Shown here: positions 53,195-62,223 of the stretch, piece after piece
How the letters are laid out: every line of letters begins with the position of its first letter
Numbering within the stretch: position 1 is the first letter of the stretch
Made by a program: the position numbers and the translations under genes
The notes under the pieces: generated by a model
The model's input: only the letters and a program-made list of their open reading frames with translations
Databases searched by the model: none
Told to the model about the DNA's origin: nothing
Origin: Sphingobacteriia bacterium 28-36-52
GTDB lineage: Bacteria > Bacteroidota > Bacteroidia > Chitinophagales > Chitinophagaceae
Direction of reading: 5' to 3'
Length of the DNA stretch: 64,000 bases
Assembly (NCBI GenBank): GCA_002281575.1
Contig: NCGN01000005.1
Span: 146,837-210,836 of the forward strand

Positions 53195-53968
53195 ATGAAC
53201 GAAAGAAAAAAGGTATTAATTGTAGAAGATACCAAAATGCTTAGAATGTCGCTTGAAGTAATACTTCAAGAAACCTATGAAGTAGCAGGTGCTGCCGATG
53301 GCAATGAAGCCCTTGAAATACTCCGCAGTTTTACTCCAGATATTATACTACTCGATCTAATGTTACCGTATCCATTAGATGGATTCTCCTTGTTACGCCT
53401 ATTTAAAAGTAGCCCTACTACCAATAGGGTTCCAGTGATTATTATTTCTGGAATGTCGGGCGACGATAAGATTATTCAAGGACTAGAGTTGGGGGCCAAC
53501 GATTTTATGGTGAAACCAATAAAGTCTAAAGAGTTATTACTAAAAATCAGAAATCTTACTGGCATCGTTCAAATTAACGAAGAGAACGCGAAGCAAAAAA
53601 GACTGCTTTCTACTCGTGGGTCTTCGAATGGCAACTCTAAAGATTTTTTTGAAGATTCTTTTGAAGCAATTGTAGAGAAGCTCAATGAAGATGAATTAAA
53701 TACGATTCCTGCTATTGCCAAAAAAATGTCTGTTAGTGTTTCTACTCTAGAAAGAATGATTAAGGCCAAGTATAAAATGACGCCAAAGCAGTACATCACT
53801 GAGATTAAATTAATGAAAGCAGAGGTTTTATTACGTCAAGGAAATACCAGCGTTAAGCAAGTCTCTTTTCAATCTGGCTTTAACTCTGTGGCCTATTTTT
53901 GTCATTGCTTCAAGAAAAAATATGGTAAGCCTCCTAAAGCATATGCTGCTAATTTTGTTGGCAAATAG
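53195..53968 (+). CDS. Response regulator with AraC-type DNA-binding domain
   Basis: Response regulator of 257 residues: receiver about 5-122 with Asp54 (IILLDLMLPYPLDG) and Lys in FMVKPIKSKE; AraC/XylS helix-turn-helix about 160-252 with MSVSVSTLERMIKAKYKMTP and FQSGFNSVAYFCHCFKKKYG. Between them is a Ser/Glu-rich linker. It begins nine bases after the REC-kinase stop and closes the run. It is the only other DNA-binding regulator in the block besides the LuxR protein at 49140. It is convergent with the GAF/PAS kinase. Confidence 0.92.
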   Translation: MNERKKVLIVEDTKMLRMSLEVILQETYEVAGAADGNEALEILRSFTPDIILLDLMLPYPLDGFSLLRLFKSSPTTNRVPVIIISGMSGDDKIIQGLELGANDFMVKPIKSKELLLKIRNLTGIVQINEENAKQKRLLSTRGSSNGNSKDFFEDSFEAIVEKLNEDELNTIPAIAKKMSVSVSTLERMIKAKYKMTPKQYITEIKLMKAEVLLRQGNTSVKQVSFQSGFNSVAYFCHCFKKKYGKPPKAYAANFVGK

Positions 53969-53975
53969 CTTTAGA

Positions 53976-55964
53976 CTAAGCTAAAATGGGTAAAGAGAGC
54001 GTTACTTGTGTTCCTTTGTTAAGGACACTTTCTAAACTTATCTTTCCTCCATGTATTTCCATAAACTGTTTTGCAACGGATAAACCTAAACCAGAACCTT
54101 GATAGGTTTGGGTATTTGATGCTCTATAGAATGAATGAAATACTTTTTCAATTTCATCTTCTGGAATACCTATGCCAAAATCAATTATTTCAATAAAGGC
54201 GTTGTTGTCTTTGTAATAAATGGATACTTCTGGATTTGTACTTCCCTTAGAGTATTTTAAAGCATTAGATATTATATTGGTTAGCACATGCATAAACAAT
54301 AACTCATCTGCTGCAACCTTATTACTTGAAACTTCTTCTTTAAGTAAGACAGTTCTACCATCCATCTCATTTTGGAAATAAGTTTTGATAATAGATTTCA
54401 CAAAAGTTGATAAGCAAATTGGATGCAAATTATAGGCTAATTGCTTTGCATCATATCTGCCTACTAACAGAATATTATCCATTAACTGCGTCATTCGATC
54501 AATTTGATCTTTAATCATTTCTGCAGAATCTCTAATTGTATTGGATAATGCAATATTTAATTTTTTTGCAGATAATTCAATTACTTCAATATTTGAAAAT
54601 ATTACTGTTAGCGGGGTTCTGAATTGGTGTGAAGTGAGTGATACAAAACCTGCTTTTAATTCTGATAATTCTTTTTCTTTTTCTAAAGCTATTTTTTTGT
54701 CATGAATATCAATGATGCTTCCAGCAATAAAATAATCTTTGACTGATGCTGCTTTATTTTCTCTAAGAGATAATTCTGCCCAACGCCAATTTTTGTTTTT
54801 TTGCTTTAGTTTAACTTCTATGGTTGTTCTTCCTGTTTCTGAATTTCTTAAAGCTTCAAGATGTTCAAATATCAATTGCTTGTTGGTGTCTTCAAAAAAT
54901 TCTGTTATTGGCTCCATCATGCAATCTTGAATTTCAAATCCGGAAAGTTCATGCCAATAATGATTCATGAAAGTGATTTGGTTATAGCTGTTTAATCTAA
55001 AAACTGCTTCACCCAAGTTATTGATCAGTTTGTCAAATTCATTCTTCTGCTCTTCTAAAACTTCTTGTTGCTTTTTAAGAGGGCTTATATCTACATGTGT
55101 TCCTACCATATAAACAGGCCTACCTTGATCATCTCTTTTGGCAATACCAAATCCGTTAACCCATATATAATGACCAGCTTTATGTTTTAGCCTGAATTCG
55201 TTTTGATAAGTCTCAGTAATATTTGTAAAATATTCTGCTAAACTTTTTTCAGTTGCAACAATATCATCTGGATGTACCCGAATTTTCCAATTCTCATAGG
55301 TATGTTCAAACTCATTGGGTTCATAGCCTATCATTTTCATGAAAATGGGAGAATAATTTAATTTGTTATTGGCAATATCCCACTCCCACATGCCTTGCTG
55401 AGAAGCATTGATGGTCATTTGGAATCTTTCTAAAAGTCTATTTTGTTCTAATGTTGCTTTTTCTCTAGATAACCTGATTCCGATATTTCTAGCAACTGTA
55501 TAAAGCGATTGTACTACTTCTTGCTCCCATTTATCTTTGGTTGTGCAATTGTCGTAACCAATCCATCCCCAATAATCTCCGTCACAAAAAATGGGAGTAA
55601 ATAAATAGGTCAAAATACCCTGAGATTCCATTATTTCTTTAAAAGTGCTATTGTTAGACTCTTCCACCAATCCATACATATATTTGTCCTTAGACAATGT
55701 TTCAAACATGTCAGGAAAAAAATCATAAGAAATATCGCTTAAATCTGGATTACCCAATTGAACTTCTATCCCCTCCCTACACCATTCGTGTGTATAATAT
55801 AATCTTAGTTCGTTGCCGATTTTCTTATTGGTAAAAACATAGACACGATCTACTTGTGTTGCATGGCCTAAAATGGCAATAACATCATTGATAGCTTTGT
55901 CTATATCTCCTTCAGAAAGTAAGGCGCTATTGGCCTGGGATATGCTATTTAGCAAATGTAACAT
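53976..55964 (-). CDS. GAF/PAS sensor histidine kinase
   Basis: Cytoplasmic kinase of 662 residues from ATG 55964 (MLHLLNSISQANSALL); the TTG at 55997 lies upstream and would overlap the promoter box. GAF domain about 12-175 (VDRVYVFTNKKIG, IGYDNCTTKDKWEQEVVQSL), PAS domains about 180-295 and 300-425, HisKA with His446 (SLTSHQFRTPL) and HATPase ending (SNALKYS, DFGIGI, GSGLGLS). No transmembrane helix. A TAATTTTG box (minus, 55993-55986) lies 21 bases before the ATG. It faces the five-gene block convergently. Confidence 0.92.
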   Translation of the reverse strand: MLHLLNSISQANSALLSEGDIDKAINDVIAILGHATQVDRVYVFTNKKIGNELRLYYTHEWCREGIEVQLGNPDLSDISYDFFPDMFETLSKDKYMYGLVEESNNSTFKEIMESQGILTYLFTPIFCDGDYWGWIGYDNCTTKDKWEQEVVQSLYTVARNIGIRLSREKATLEQNRLLERFQMTINASQQGMWEWDIANNKLNYSPIFMKMIGYEPNEFEHTYENWKIRVHPDDIVATEKSLAEYFTNITETYQNEFRLKHKAGHYIWVNGFGIAKRDDQGRPVYMVGTHVDISPLKKQQEVLEEQKNEFDKLINNLGEAVFRLNSYNQITFMNHYWHELSGFEIQDCMMEPITEFFEDTNKQLIFEHLEALRNSETGRTTIEVKLKQKNKNWRWAELSLRENKAASVKDYFIAGSIIDIHDKKIALEKEKELSELKAGFVSLTSHQFRTPLTVIFSNIEVIELSAKKLNIALSNTIRDSAEMIKDQIDRMTQLMDNILLVGRYDAKQLAYNLHPICLSTFVKSIIKTYFQNEMDGRTVLLKEEVSSNKVAADELLFMHVLTNIISNALKYSKGSTNPEVSIYYKDNNAFIEIIDFGIGIPEDEIEKVFHSFYRASNTQTYQGSGLGLSVAKQFMEIHGGKISLESVLNKGTQVTLSLPILA

Positions 55965-56062
55965 CAGCGATAAATTGGGTTGGGCCAAAATTATCAATAT
56001 TTCAGCAGGACCACTATCAATTAATCGCTAATCAAATATCAATTATTCGGATTAATGCCTTT

Positions 56063-56819
56063 TTAATAAACAGCATTCACCACGTTCCAAATTACTTTGG
56101 GTTTTCCAAGGGTGTAATAGTGTAAAACGGGTACCCCAAAGGCTTTGAGTTCCTTACTTTGTTGTATCAACCATTCTGTTCCTACCTGTTCGCAATCGGC
56201 ATCTGTTTTGCATTTAGAAATGGCATTTGATAAGTCGGTGGGAATATCTACATGAATTGGGTGCTTCAAAATGTTTTTCGGGGTAACCAGCTGTACCAAT
56301 ACAGAAATTGGTTTTACCTCCATTCTGTATGTCTTCATCTAAATAGATGCCACTATTTAAATTCACGACCTGTTTTTGTAAATCAATCGCATATTTATGT
56401 CCATCGGCTTCTGGCTCAAAACTGGCTTCGTTTTTAGCAGCGTCTCCTCTTAAGACCAATACATTGTCAATCCCTAAAAAGTTTAGGTCTATTAATGCGT
56501 CTTCACTTTCTCTTTTGTTAAAGCCCCCACAAATAAAGTGGGGCACGGTGTCGATGCGGTAATGGTTCATAATAGCGGCACAAATCCCAACGGTACCAGG
56601 GCGCTTGCGCACTTCTACTTTTTCGAATGTGCCATCAACTTTCTTTTTAAAAGCGGTTTCACTTCTATGATAAGTTACGTTAATCCAAGAAGGCTTGAAC
56701 TCCATTAAGGGGTTCAAATGATCAAAAACATGTTGGATGGTCTTTCCCTTCAATGGTGGTAAAACTTCAAATGAAATTAATGTGTTCTTGGCCTCTTGAA
56801 TATGTTCAGTAACTTTCAT
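56063..56819 (-). pseudogene. metF: Broken methylenetetrahydrofolate reductase gene
   Basis: Remnant of metF, the enzyme that makes 5-methyltetrahydrofolate for methionine synthesis. From ATG 56819 the frame gives a normal N-terminal half ([22 protein letters not shown] to AGYPEKHFEAPN, about residue 188). At about 56249-56255 the reading jumps to another frame that encodes the normal C-terminus (HVDIPTDL, CKTDADCEQVGTEW, LKAFGVPVLHYYTLGKP, 63 residues, stop at 56063). Against the usual length of about 318 residues, some 67 codons of the barrel between the two parts are missing. So the gene has a deletion of roughly 200 bases that also shifts the frame, unless this is an assembly error. Confidence 0.88.
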
Positions 56820-56842
56820 GCTGCAATATACAAACGACATAT

Positions 56843-56850
56843 TACATTTG
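56843..56850 (+). promoter_or_regulatory. Putative lptB promoter
   Basis: TACATTTG (56843-56850) matches TAnnTTTG and lies inside the long upstream frame of lptB, 15 bases before the TTG at 56866. This supports the shorter start. Confidence 0.45.
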
Positions 56851-56865
56851 TATAAAGCGTTACCA

Positions 56866-57642
56866 TTGAACCTGACTATTCAAACCAATAACCTCTACAA
56901 AAGTTACAAGGGTAGAACCGTTGTAAACAATGTTTCCGTGAATGTTAAACAAGGAGAGATAGTGGGTTTGTTGGGCCCCAATGGAGCAGGTAAAACCACT
57001 AGTTTCTACATGGTGGTGGGTCTAATTAAACCCGATGAAGGAAGTGTTTTCTTAAACGACCAAGACATTACCAAATTACCTATGTACAAAAGAGCCCAAA
57101 TGGGAATTGGGTATTTGCCTCAAGAAGCAAGCGTATTCAGAAAACTGACTGTTGAAGACAATATCATGGCTGTTTTAGAAATGACCAATCTTACTAAAGC
57201 AGAACGTCATCACAAAATGGAATCTTTGTTAGATGAATTTAATTTACATCATGTAAGAAAAAACAATGGCGATAGTTTAAGCGGTGGCGAAAGAAGAAGA
57301 ACAGAAATTGCTAGGGCATTGGCAGTTGACCCTAAATTCATTTTGTTAGATGAACCGTTTGCAGGGGTAGACCCCATAGCAGTGGAAGATATACAGGGAG
57401 TTGTAGCCAAATTGAAATACAAGAATATTGGAATATTAATTACTGACCATAACGTAAACGAAACCCTCTCTATTTGCGACAGGGCCTATCTTTTAATTGA
57501 AGGCAAAATATTTAAACACGGAACTGCCGAAGAATTGGCAGAAGATGAACAAGTGAGAAGACTTTATCTTGGAACTAATTTTGAATTAAAACGCAAAGAT
57601 TGGATTATTGATATGGCCAAGGAGAACAGTGAAAATCTATGA
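56866..57642 (+). CDS. lptB: LPS export ABC transporter ATP-binding protein
   Basis: ATPase of the LptB2FGC complex that drives lipopolysaccharide transport to the outer membrane. About 258 residues from TTG 56866 (first residues [20 protein letters not shown]). The ATG at 56818 overlaps the divergent metF start and precedes the promoter box. Walker [10 protein letters not shown] near 37, signature LSGGERRR near 140, Walker [13 protein letters not shown] near 160 and the H-loop in ILITDHNV near 195 are intact. LptB-type segments [18 protein letters not shown] and [14 protein letters not shown] are present. Its stop overlaps the GH3 gene ATG by four bases. Confidence 0.93.
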   Translation: MNLTIQTNNLYKSYKGRTVVNNVSVNVKQGEIVGLLGPNGAGKTTSFYMVVGLIKPDEGSVFLNDQDITKLPMYKRAQMGIGYLPQEASVFRKLTVEDNIMAVLEMTNLTKAERHHKMESLLDEFNLHHVRKNNGDSLSGGERRRTEIARALAVDPKFILLDEPFAGVDPIAVEDIQGVVAKLKYKNIGILITDHNVNETLSICDRAYLLIEGKIFKHGTAEELAEDEQVRRLYLGTNFELKRKDWIIDMAKENSENL

Positions 57643-59147
57643 AACTATTAAGTCCTGCAATATCACGTTTGGCCCGAATAAGGCACTGGCGTATTGCGCA
57701 ATGGGCGAATGATCCAATTGCTTCTCAACGCGAAGTACTCCAAGACCTTATTACCCACGGGCAATACACGGAGTTTGGAAGAAAGTACGGCTTTAATCAA
57801 CTTTTTAATATTCGAAAATTTAAAGAAGCAGTTCCTATTCATGAATACGACGATTTAAAACCCTATATCGACCGTATTATGGCAGGTGAAGAAAATGTGC
57901 TCTGGAATACGCCTGTTAATTGGTTTGCAAAAAGTAGCGGTACAACCAACGATAAAAGTAAGTTCATTCCAATAACGCAAGAAAGTTTAGAAGATTGCCA
58001 TTTTCAGAGTGCAAAAGATGTGCTTACCATGTATTATAACAACAGAAGCGAAAGCGATCTGTTAACTGGAAAGGGATTGGTTATTGGCGGCAGTCATCAA
58101 ATAAGCCATTTAAATGAAGACATGCATTGTGGCGATTTAAGTGCCGTGCTTTTGCAGAACACACCTATTTGGGCAAATTGGATTAGAACGCCTGAACTTT
58201 CTATAGCATTAATGGATGAATGGGAAGAGAAGATTGAAAAAATGGCCTATCATACTATTCAAGAAGATGTTACTTCTATTTCTGGAGTGCCTACTTGGAC
58301 CTTGATTTTGATCAAAAGAATATTGACCATAACAGGAAAAAAAACCCTTAAAGAAGTATGGCCTAATTTGGAATTGTATATTCATGGGGGTGTCTCTTTC
58401 ACACCTTATCGTGCACAATTTCATCAGTTGATTGGTGCAGGTTGTAGTTATTTAGAAATGTATAATGCCAGTGAAGGATTTTTTGCTGCACAAGTTTCAC
58501 CTGAAGAAGAAGGGATGTTGTTGTTTACTGAAAATGGCATTTTTTATGAGTTTATGCCAGTTAGTGAATATGGTAAGCCCAATCCAAAAACAATAGGTTT
58601 AAAAGATATTGTTGTTGGTGAAAACTATGCTATTGTAATAAGTACCAATGGTGGATTATGGCGTTATTTGGTAGGAGATACAGTGCAATTTATCACTAGG
58701 TATCCATTTAAATTAAAAGTTACTGGTAGGCTAAAACAATACATAAATGCGTTTGGTGAAGAACTGATTGCAGACAATGCAGACCAGGCTATAGCCATAG
58801 CATGTGCTAATACAGGGTTGATTGTAAGCGACTATACAGCGGCTCCCATTTATTTTAACGAGCAACATCAAGGTGCTCATGAGTGGTTAATAGAGTTTGA
58901 GCAACTACCCGATTCTATTCAGCATTTTACAAATGAATTAGACACTGCACTTAAAAGTTTAAATAGCGATTACGAAGCTAAAAGGCATAAAGACATGGCA
59001 TTGTCAATGCCAGTAGTGCATGCTTTAAGTCCTGGTATATTTAATCAATGGCTAAAACAGAAAGGAAAATTGGGTGGGCAACATAAGGTTCCAAGGTTAA
59101 GTAATGAACGTTTGTATATAGATGAAATAAAAAGTTTTTATTTGTAG
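57639..59147 (+). CDS. GH3-family protein
   Basis: Protein of 502 residues of the GH3 family, named after the plant auxin-responsive GH3 genes, whose members are acyl-acid amido synthetases that adenylate a carboxylate. ATP-binding motifs are visible: [16 protein letters not shown] near 100, [11 protein letters not shown] near 275 and YLVGDTVQF near 345, followed by [18 protein letters not shown] near 365. In Bacteroidota these proteins are often encoded beside lptB, but their physiological substrate is not known. The ATG overlaps the lptB stop (ATGA), so translation is coupled. Confidence 0.88.
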   Translation: MKLLSPAISRLARIRHWRIAQWANDPIASQREVLQDLITHGQYTEFGRKYGFNQLFNIRKFKEAVPIHEYDDLKPYIDRIMAGEENVLWNTPVNWFAKSSGTTNDKSKFIPITQESLEDCHFQSAKDVLTMYYNNRSESDLLTGKGLVIGGSHQISHLNEDMHCGDLSAVLLQNTPIWANWIRTPELSIALMDEWEEKIEKMAYHTIQEDVTSISGVPTWTLILIKRILTITGKKTLKEVWPNLELYIHGGVSFTPYRAQFHQLIGAGCSYLEMYNASEGFFAAQVSPEEEGMLLFTENGIFYEFMPVSEYGKPNPKTIGLKDIVVGENYAIVISTNGGLWRYLVGDTVQFITRYPFKLKVTGRLKQYINAFGEELIADNADQAIAIACANTGLIVSDYTAAPIYFNEQHQGAHEWLIEFEQLPDSIQHFTNELDTALKSLNSDYEAKRHKDMALSMPVVHALSPGIFNQWLKQKGKLGGQHKVPRLSNERLYIDEIKSFYL

Positions 59148-59166
59148 AACATTTTAATTGAATCAA

Positions 59167-59922
59167 ATGAAATTATTAGAAGGGAAAGTTTCAATTGTTA
59201 CTGGTGCGGCTCGTGGAATAGGAGCTGCCATTGCATTAAAACTAGCAGAACAAGGTAGTAATATCGTATTTACTTATGTAAGTGATAGTAGCGCTGAAAA
59301 AGCAGCTGCATTGGTTTCTCAAATAGAAGCATTAGGCGTTAAGGTTAAAGCAGTAAAGAGCAATGCAGGTATTTTTACCGATTGCGAAACTTTAGTGAAT
59401 GATACCGTAAAGGAATTTGGTGCTATTGATGTATGTGTTAACAATGCAGGTATTTCAAAAGACAATTTATTGTTGCGAATGACCGAAGAGCAATGGGATG
59501 AAGTAATGGATATTAATTTAAAAAGCATTTTTAATATGACCAAGCAGGTAATTCGTCCAATGATGAAAGCCAAGCAGGGCAGTATTATTAATATGAGTTC
59601 TATTATAGGTATTAGGGGTAATGCTGGGCAAAGTAGTTATGCAGCTAGTAAGGCGGGTATCATTGGATTTACCAAGTCTATTGCTGCCGAACTTGGTTCT
59701 AGAAATATCCGCTGTAATGCAATTGCACCAGGATTTGTAGAAACAGATATGACTCATTACCTTAAAGATGGGGAAGGTGCTGCTCAGTTCTTACAAAAAA
59801 TACCATTGGGTAGATTTGGTAAAGCAGAAGAAATAGCTAATACAACTTTATTCTTAGCAAGCAATATGAGTTCGTATATTACCGGTCAGGTTATTAGCGC
59901 CTGTGGCGGATTAAATATTTAA
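59167..59922 (+). CDS. FabG-like short-chain dehydrogenase/reductase
   Basis: SDR oxidoreductase of 251 residues from ATG 59167; TTG 59158 would add three residues. Cofactor site TGAARGIGAA near 10-20, NNAG near 90, catalytic Ser in NMSSIIG near 142 and Tyr/Lys in SYAASKAG near 156-160, and APGFVETDMT near 185. It is close to 3-oxoacyl-ACP reductase FabG, the likely role, although FabG-like SDRs also act on other carbonyl compounds. It follows GH3 in the same direction by 19 bases and precedes the SulP transporter by one base. Confidence 0.88.
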   Translation: MKLLEGKVSIVTGAARGIGAAIALKLAEQGSNIVFTYVSDSSAEKAAALVSQIEALGVKVKAVKSNAGIFTDCETLVNDTVKEFGAIDVCVNNAGISKDNLLLRMTEEQWDEVMDINLKSIFNMTKQVIRPMMKAKQGSIINMSSIIGIRGNAGQSSYAASKAGIIGFTKSIAAELGSRNIRCNAIAPGFVETDMTHYLKDGEGAAQFLQKIPLGRFGKAEEIANTTLFLASNMSSYITGQVISACGGLNI

Positions 59923-59923
59923 A

Positions 59924-61474
59924 ATGAAAAAATTATTACAGCATACAGCATCAGATATTTCCGCTTCTATTGTTGTTTTGCTGATAGGGTTGCCCCTTTG
60001 CCTTGGCATTGCACTAGGTTCAGGGGCACCATTGTTTTCGGGCATCATTGCAGGTATTGTTGGTGGAATTGTGGTTGGTTTCTTTAGTAAGTCCTCATTA
60101 AGTGTTTCGGGTCCGGCTGCCGCATTAACTGCAGTAGTAGTAACGGGAATAACTAGTTTGGGCTCTTATGAAGCATTTTTATTGGCAGTGGTATTGGCTG
60201 GTTTTTTTCAAATTATTTTAGGATTTATTAAAGCAGGTGTGATTGCGCATTACGTTCCTAACTCGGTTATTAGAGGAATGTTAACAGCTATTGGTCTCAT
60301 TTTAATACTAAAACAAATACCCCATATTCTTGGCTACGATGTAGATTTTGAAGGCGATGAACGTTTTTTTCAAAGTGATCAACAAAACACTTTCACAGAA
60401 ATTCTACAAGCATTAAATGCCATTCAGTCAACTGCTTTAATGATTGGATTAATCAGCTTATTTATATTATTGATTTGGCAAACAAAATCAATAAAGAAAA
60501 AGCTGTGGCTTAATTTATTACCTGCCCCTTTGTTGGTAGTTTTACTATCAACTGTTGCAAATTACATTCTTGAGTTTACCGCTTCTAATGCTAAATTAGA
60601 AGCCAGTCATTTAGTGAGTCTTCCAATTCCTAAAGATCTAACTGATTTTATCTCTTTTTTTACTTTACCTAATTTTAGTACTATACTCAACCCTACTACT
60701 TGGGTTATTGCTTTTTCTTTAGCTATTATTGCAAGTTTAGAAACACTTTTAGCGGTAGAGGCAATAGATAAACTAGATCCCCTAAAGAGAATTACTCCAA
60801 CCAACCGAGAATTAAAAGCACAAGGTATTGGCAATATTGTTTCGGGCTTAATTGGGGGCTTGCCAGTAGCTTCGGTTATTGTAAGAAGCTCGGTAAATGT
60901 AAATGCAGGGGCAACATCAAAAAAGTCTACAGTTATTAATGGTATTTTATTATTATTCTGTGCGGTCTTCATTCCAGGACTATTAAGTAAAATTCCATTG
61001 TCTGCACTTGCTGCAGTACTTATTTATACTGGCTTTAAGCTCGTGAGTTTAAAAGAAATCAAATCATTTTATGCTAAAGGCTGGGATCAGTTTATGCCCT
61101 TTGTTGCAACCGTACTAGCCATTTTATTAACTGATATGTTAACAGGGATTGTTGTTGGCATGTTGGTGAGTTTATTTTATTTGGTTAGAAGTAATTTTAG
61201 ATCGGCTATATTAGTGGTGAATGACAATAATAATTATTTGATTAGGCTAAGAAAAGATGTTTCTTTTTTAAATAAACCAATAATTAAAAAGCATCTACAA
61301 ACTTTCCCGGACAATTCTTTTGTTATAGTAGATGCTACTCGTGCAGACTTTATTGACAAGGATATTATTGAAGAAATCAACGATTTTATTAGTAACGCAC
61401 CTTCAAGAGGCATTTCTGTTTCTGTTAAAAAAGGCAATTACCAACCAATGCATTTATTATTTAAACAGCCATAA
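59924..61474 (+). CDS. SulP-family anion transporter with STAS domain
   Basis: Membrane transporter of 516 residues of the SulP/SLC26 family. About 10-12 helices, with the family segments LPLCLGIALGSGAPLFSGIIAGIVGG near 24 and SVSGPAAALTAVVV near 60, plus RELKAQGIGNIVSGLIGGLPVASVIVRSS near 290. A C-terminal STAS domain (about 430-510, IVDATRADFIDKDIIEEINDF) follows. The carbonic anhydrase gene nine bases downstream suggests bicarbonate rather than sulfate as substrate, as in BicA-like carriers with paired anhydrases; this is inference. Confidence 0.9.
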   Translation: MKKLLQHTASDISASIVVLLIGLPLCLGIALGSGAPLFSGIIAGIVGGIVVGFFSKSSLSVSGPAAALTAVVVTGITSLGSYEAFLLAVVLAGFFQIILGFIKAGVIAHYVPNSVIRGMLTAIGLILILKQIPHILGYDVDFEGDERFFQSDQQNTFTEILQALNAIQSTALMIGLISLFILLIWQTKSIKKKLWLNLLPAPLLVVLLSTVANYILEFTASNAKLEASHLVSLPIPKDLTDFISFFTLPNFSTILNPTTWVIAFSLAIIASLETLLAVEAIDKLDPLKRITPTNRELKAQGIGNIVSGLIGGLPVASVIVRSSVNVNAGATSKKSTVINGILLLFCAVFIPGLLSKIPLSALAAVLIYTGFKLVSLKEIKSFYAKGWDQFMPFVATVLAILLTDMLTGIVVGMLVSLFYLVRSNFRSAILVVNDNNNYLIRLRKDVSFLNKPIIKKHLQTFPDNSFVIVDATRADFIDKDIIEEINDFISNAPSRGISVSVKKGNYQPMHLLFKQP

Positions 61475-61483
61475 ACTTTATTT

Positions 61484-62116
61484 ATGAATTCATACGAACG
61501 TTTACTTCTAGAGAATAAGGCTTGGGCAATAGAAAAATTAAATGACGATCCAGATTATTTTAAGCGATTGGTTGATGTTCAAACTCCCGATTTTTTGTGG
61601 ATTGGATGCAGCGACAGCCGAGTTCCTGCAAATGAAATTACAGGAACCCAACCAGGAGAGATTTTTGTTCATCGGAATATTGCCAATATGGTGATTCATA
61701 CAGACCTGAATTTATTGAGTGTATTGCAGTATGCAGTTGAGGTATTAAAAGTGAAACATATCATTGTTTGTGGACATTATGGATGTGGTGGTGTAAAAGC
61801 GGCAATGACCAACCATAATTTTGGAATTATTAACAAATGGATTAGAAATATTAAGGACGTACATCGTTTTCATAGAGAAGAAATTGACGCAATTATTGAT
61901 CAGGATGCCCAATTAAATAGAATGATAGAGCTGAACGTACAGGAACAAGTATTAAATTTGGCTAAGACCTCTATTATTCAAAAATCATGGAAAGAACGTC
62001 TAGGTCCTGATCTCCATGGTTGGGTGTATGACCTACACGATGGGTTGGTTAAACCAATCTATGAAATGAGTTCGGGTACGCATATTGATGAAATTTATGA
62101 ATTTGATGACCTTTAA
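61484..62116 (+). CDS. can: Beta-class carbonic anhydrase
   Basis: Zinc enzyme that interconverts CO2 and bicarbonate, 210 residues. Zinc ligands Cys42 (IGCSDSRVP), His98 and Cys101 (VCGHYGCGG), plus the Asp44-Arg46 dyad, are all in place, as is HRNIANMV near 63. The length and C-terminal segment match Can-type enzymes. Together with the upstream SulP carrier it would supply bicarbonate for carboxylation reactions. The downstream ABC gene is 107 bases away and probably separate. Confidence 0.95.
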   Translation: MNSYERLLLENKAWAIEKLNDDPDYFKRLVDVQTPDFLWIGCSDSRVPANEITGTQPGEIFVHRNIANMVIHTDLNLLSVLQYAVEVLKVKHIIVCGHYGCGGVKAAMTNHNFGIINKWIRNIKDVHRFHREEIDAIIDQDAQLNRMIELNVQEQVLNLAKTSIIQKSWKERLGPDLHGWVYDLHDGLVKPIYEMSSGTHIDEIYEFDDL

Positions 62117-62223
62117 TTTATTTTGTTAATTATTCATTTTAGGAATATTCAAATGAACACTTTCACAAAAGCTTATTGGCAGTTAAATGACTTTAGGTAT
62201 AATACTTGTAATATTTGCCCGCA

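Noticed and set aside
56818-56865. ATG at 56818 as lptB start
   Set aside because: It overlaps the metF start codon on the other strand and precedes a good TAnnTTTG box; LptB proteins begin near the residue encoded at 56866.
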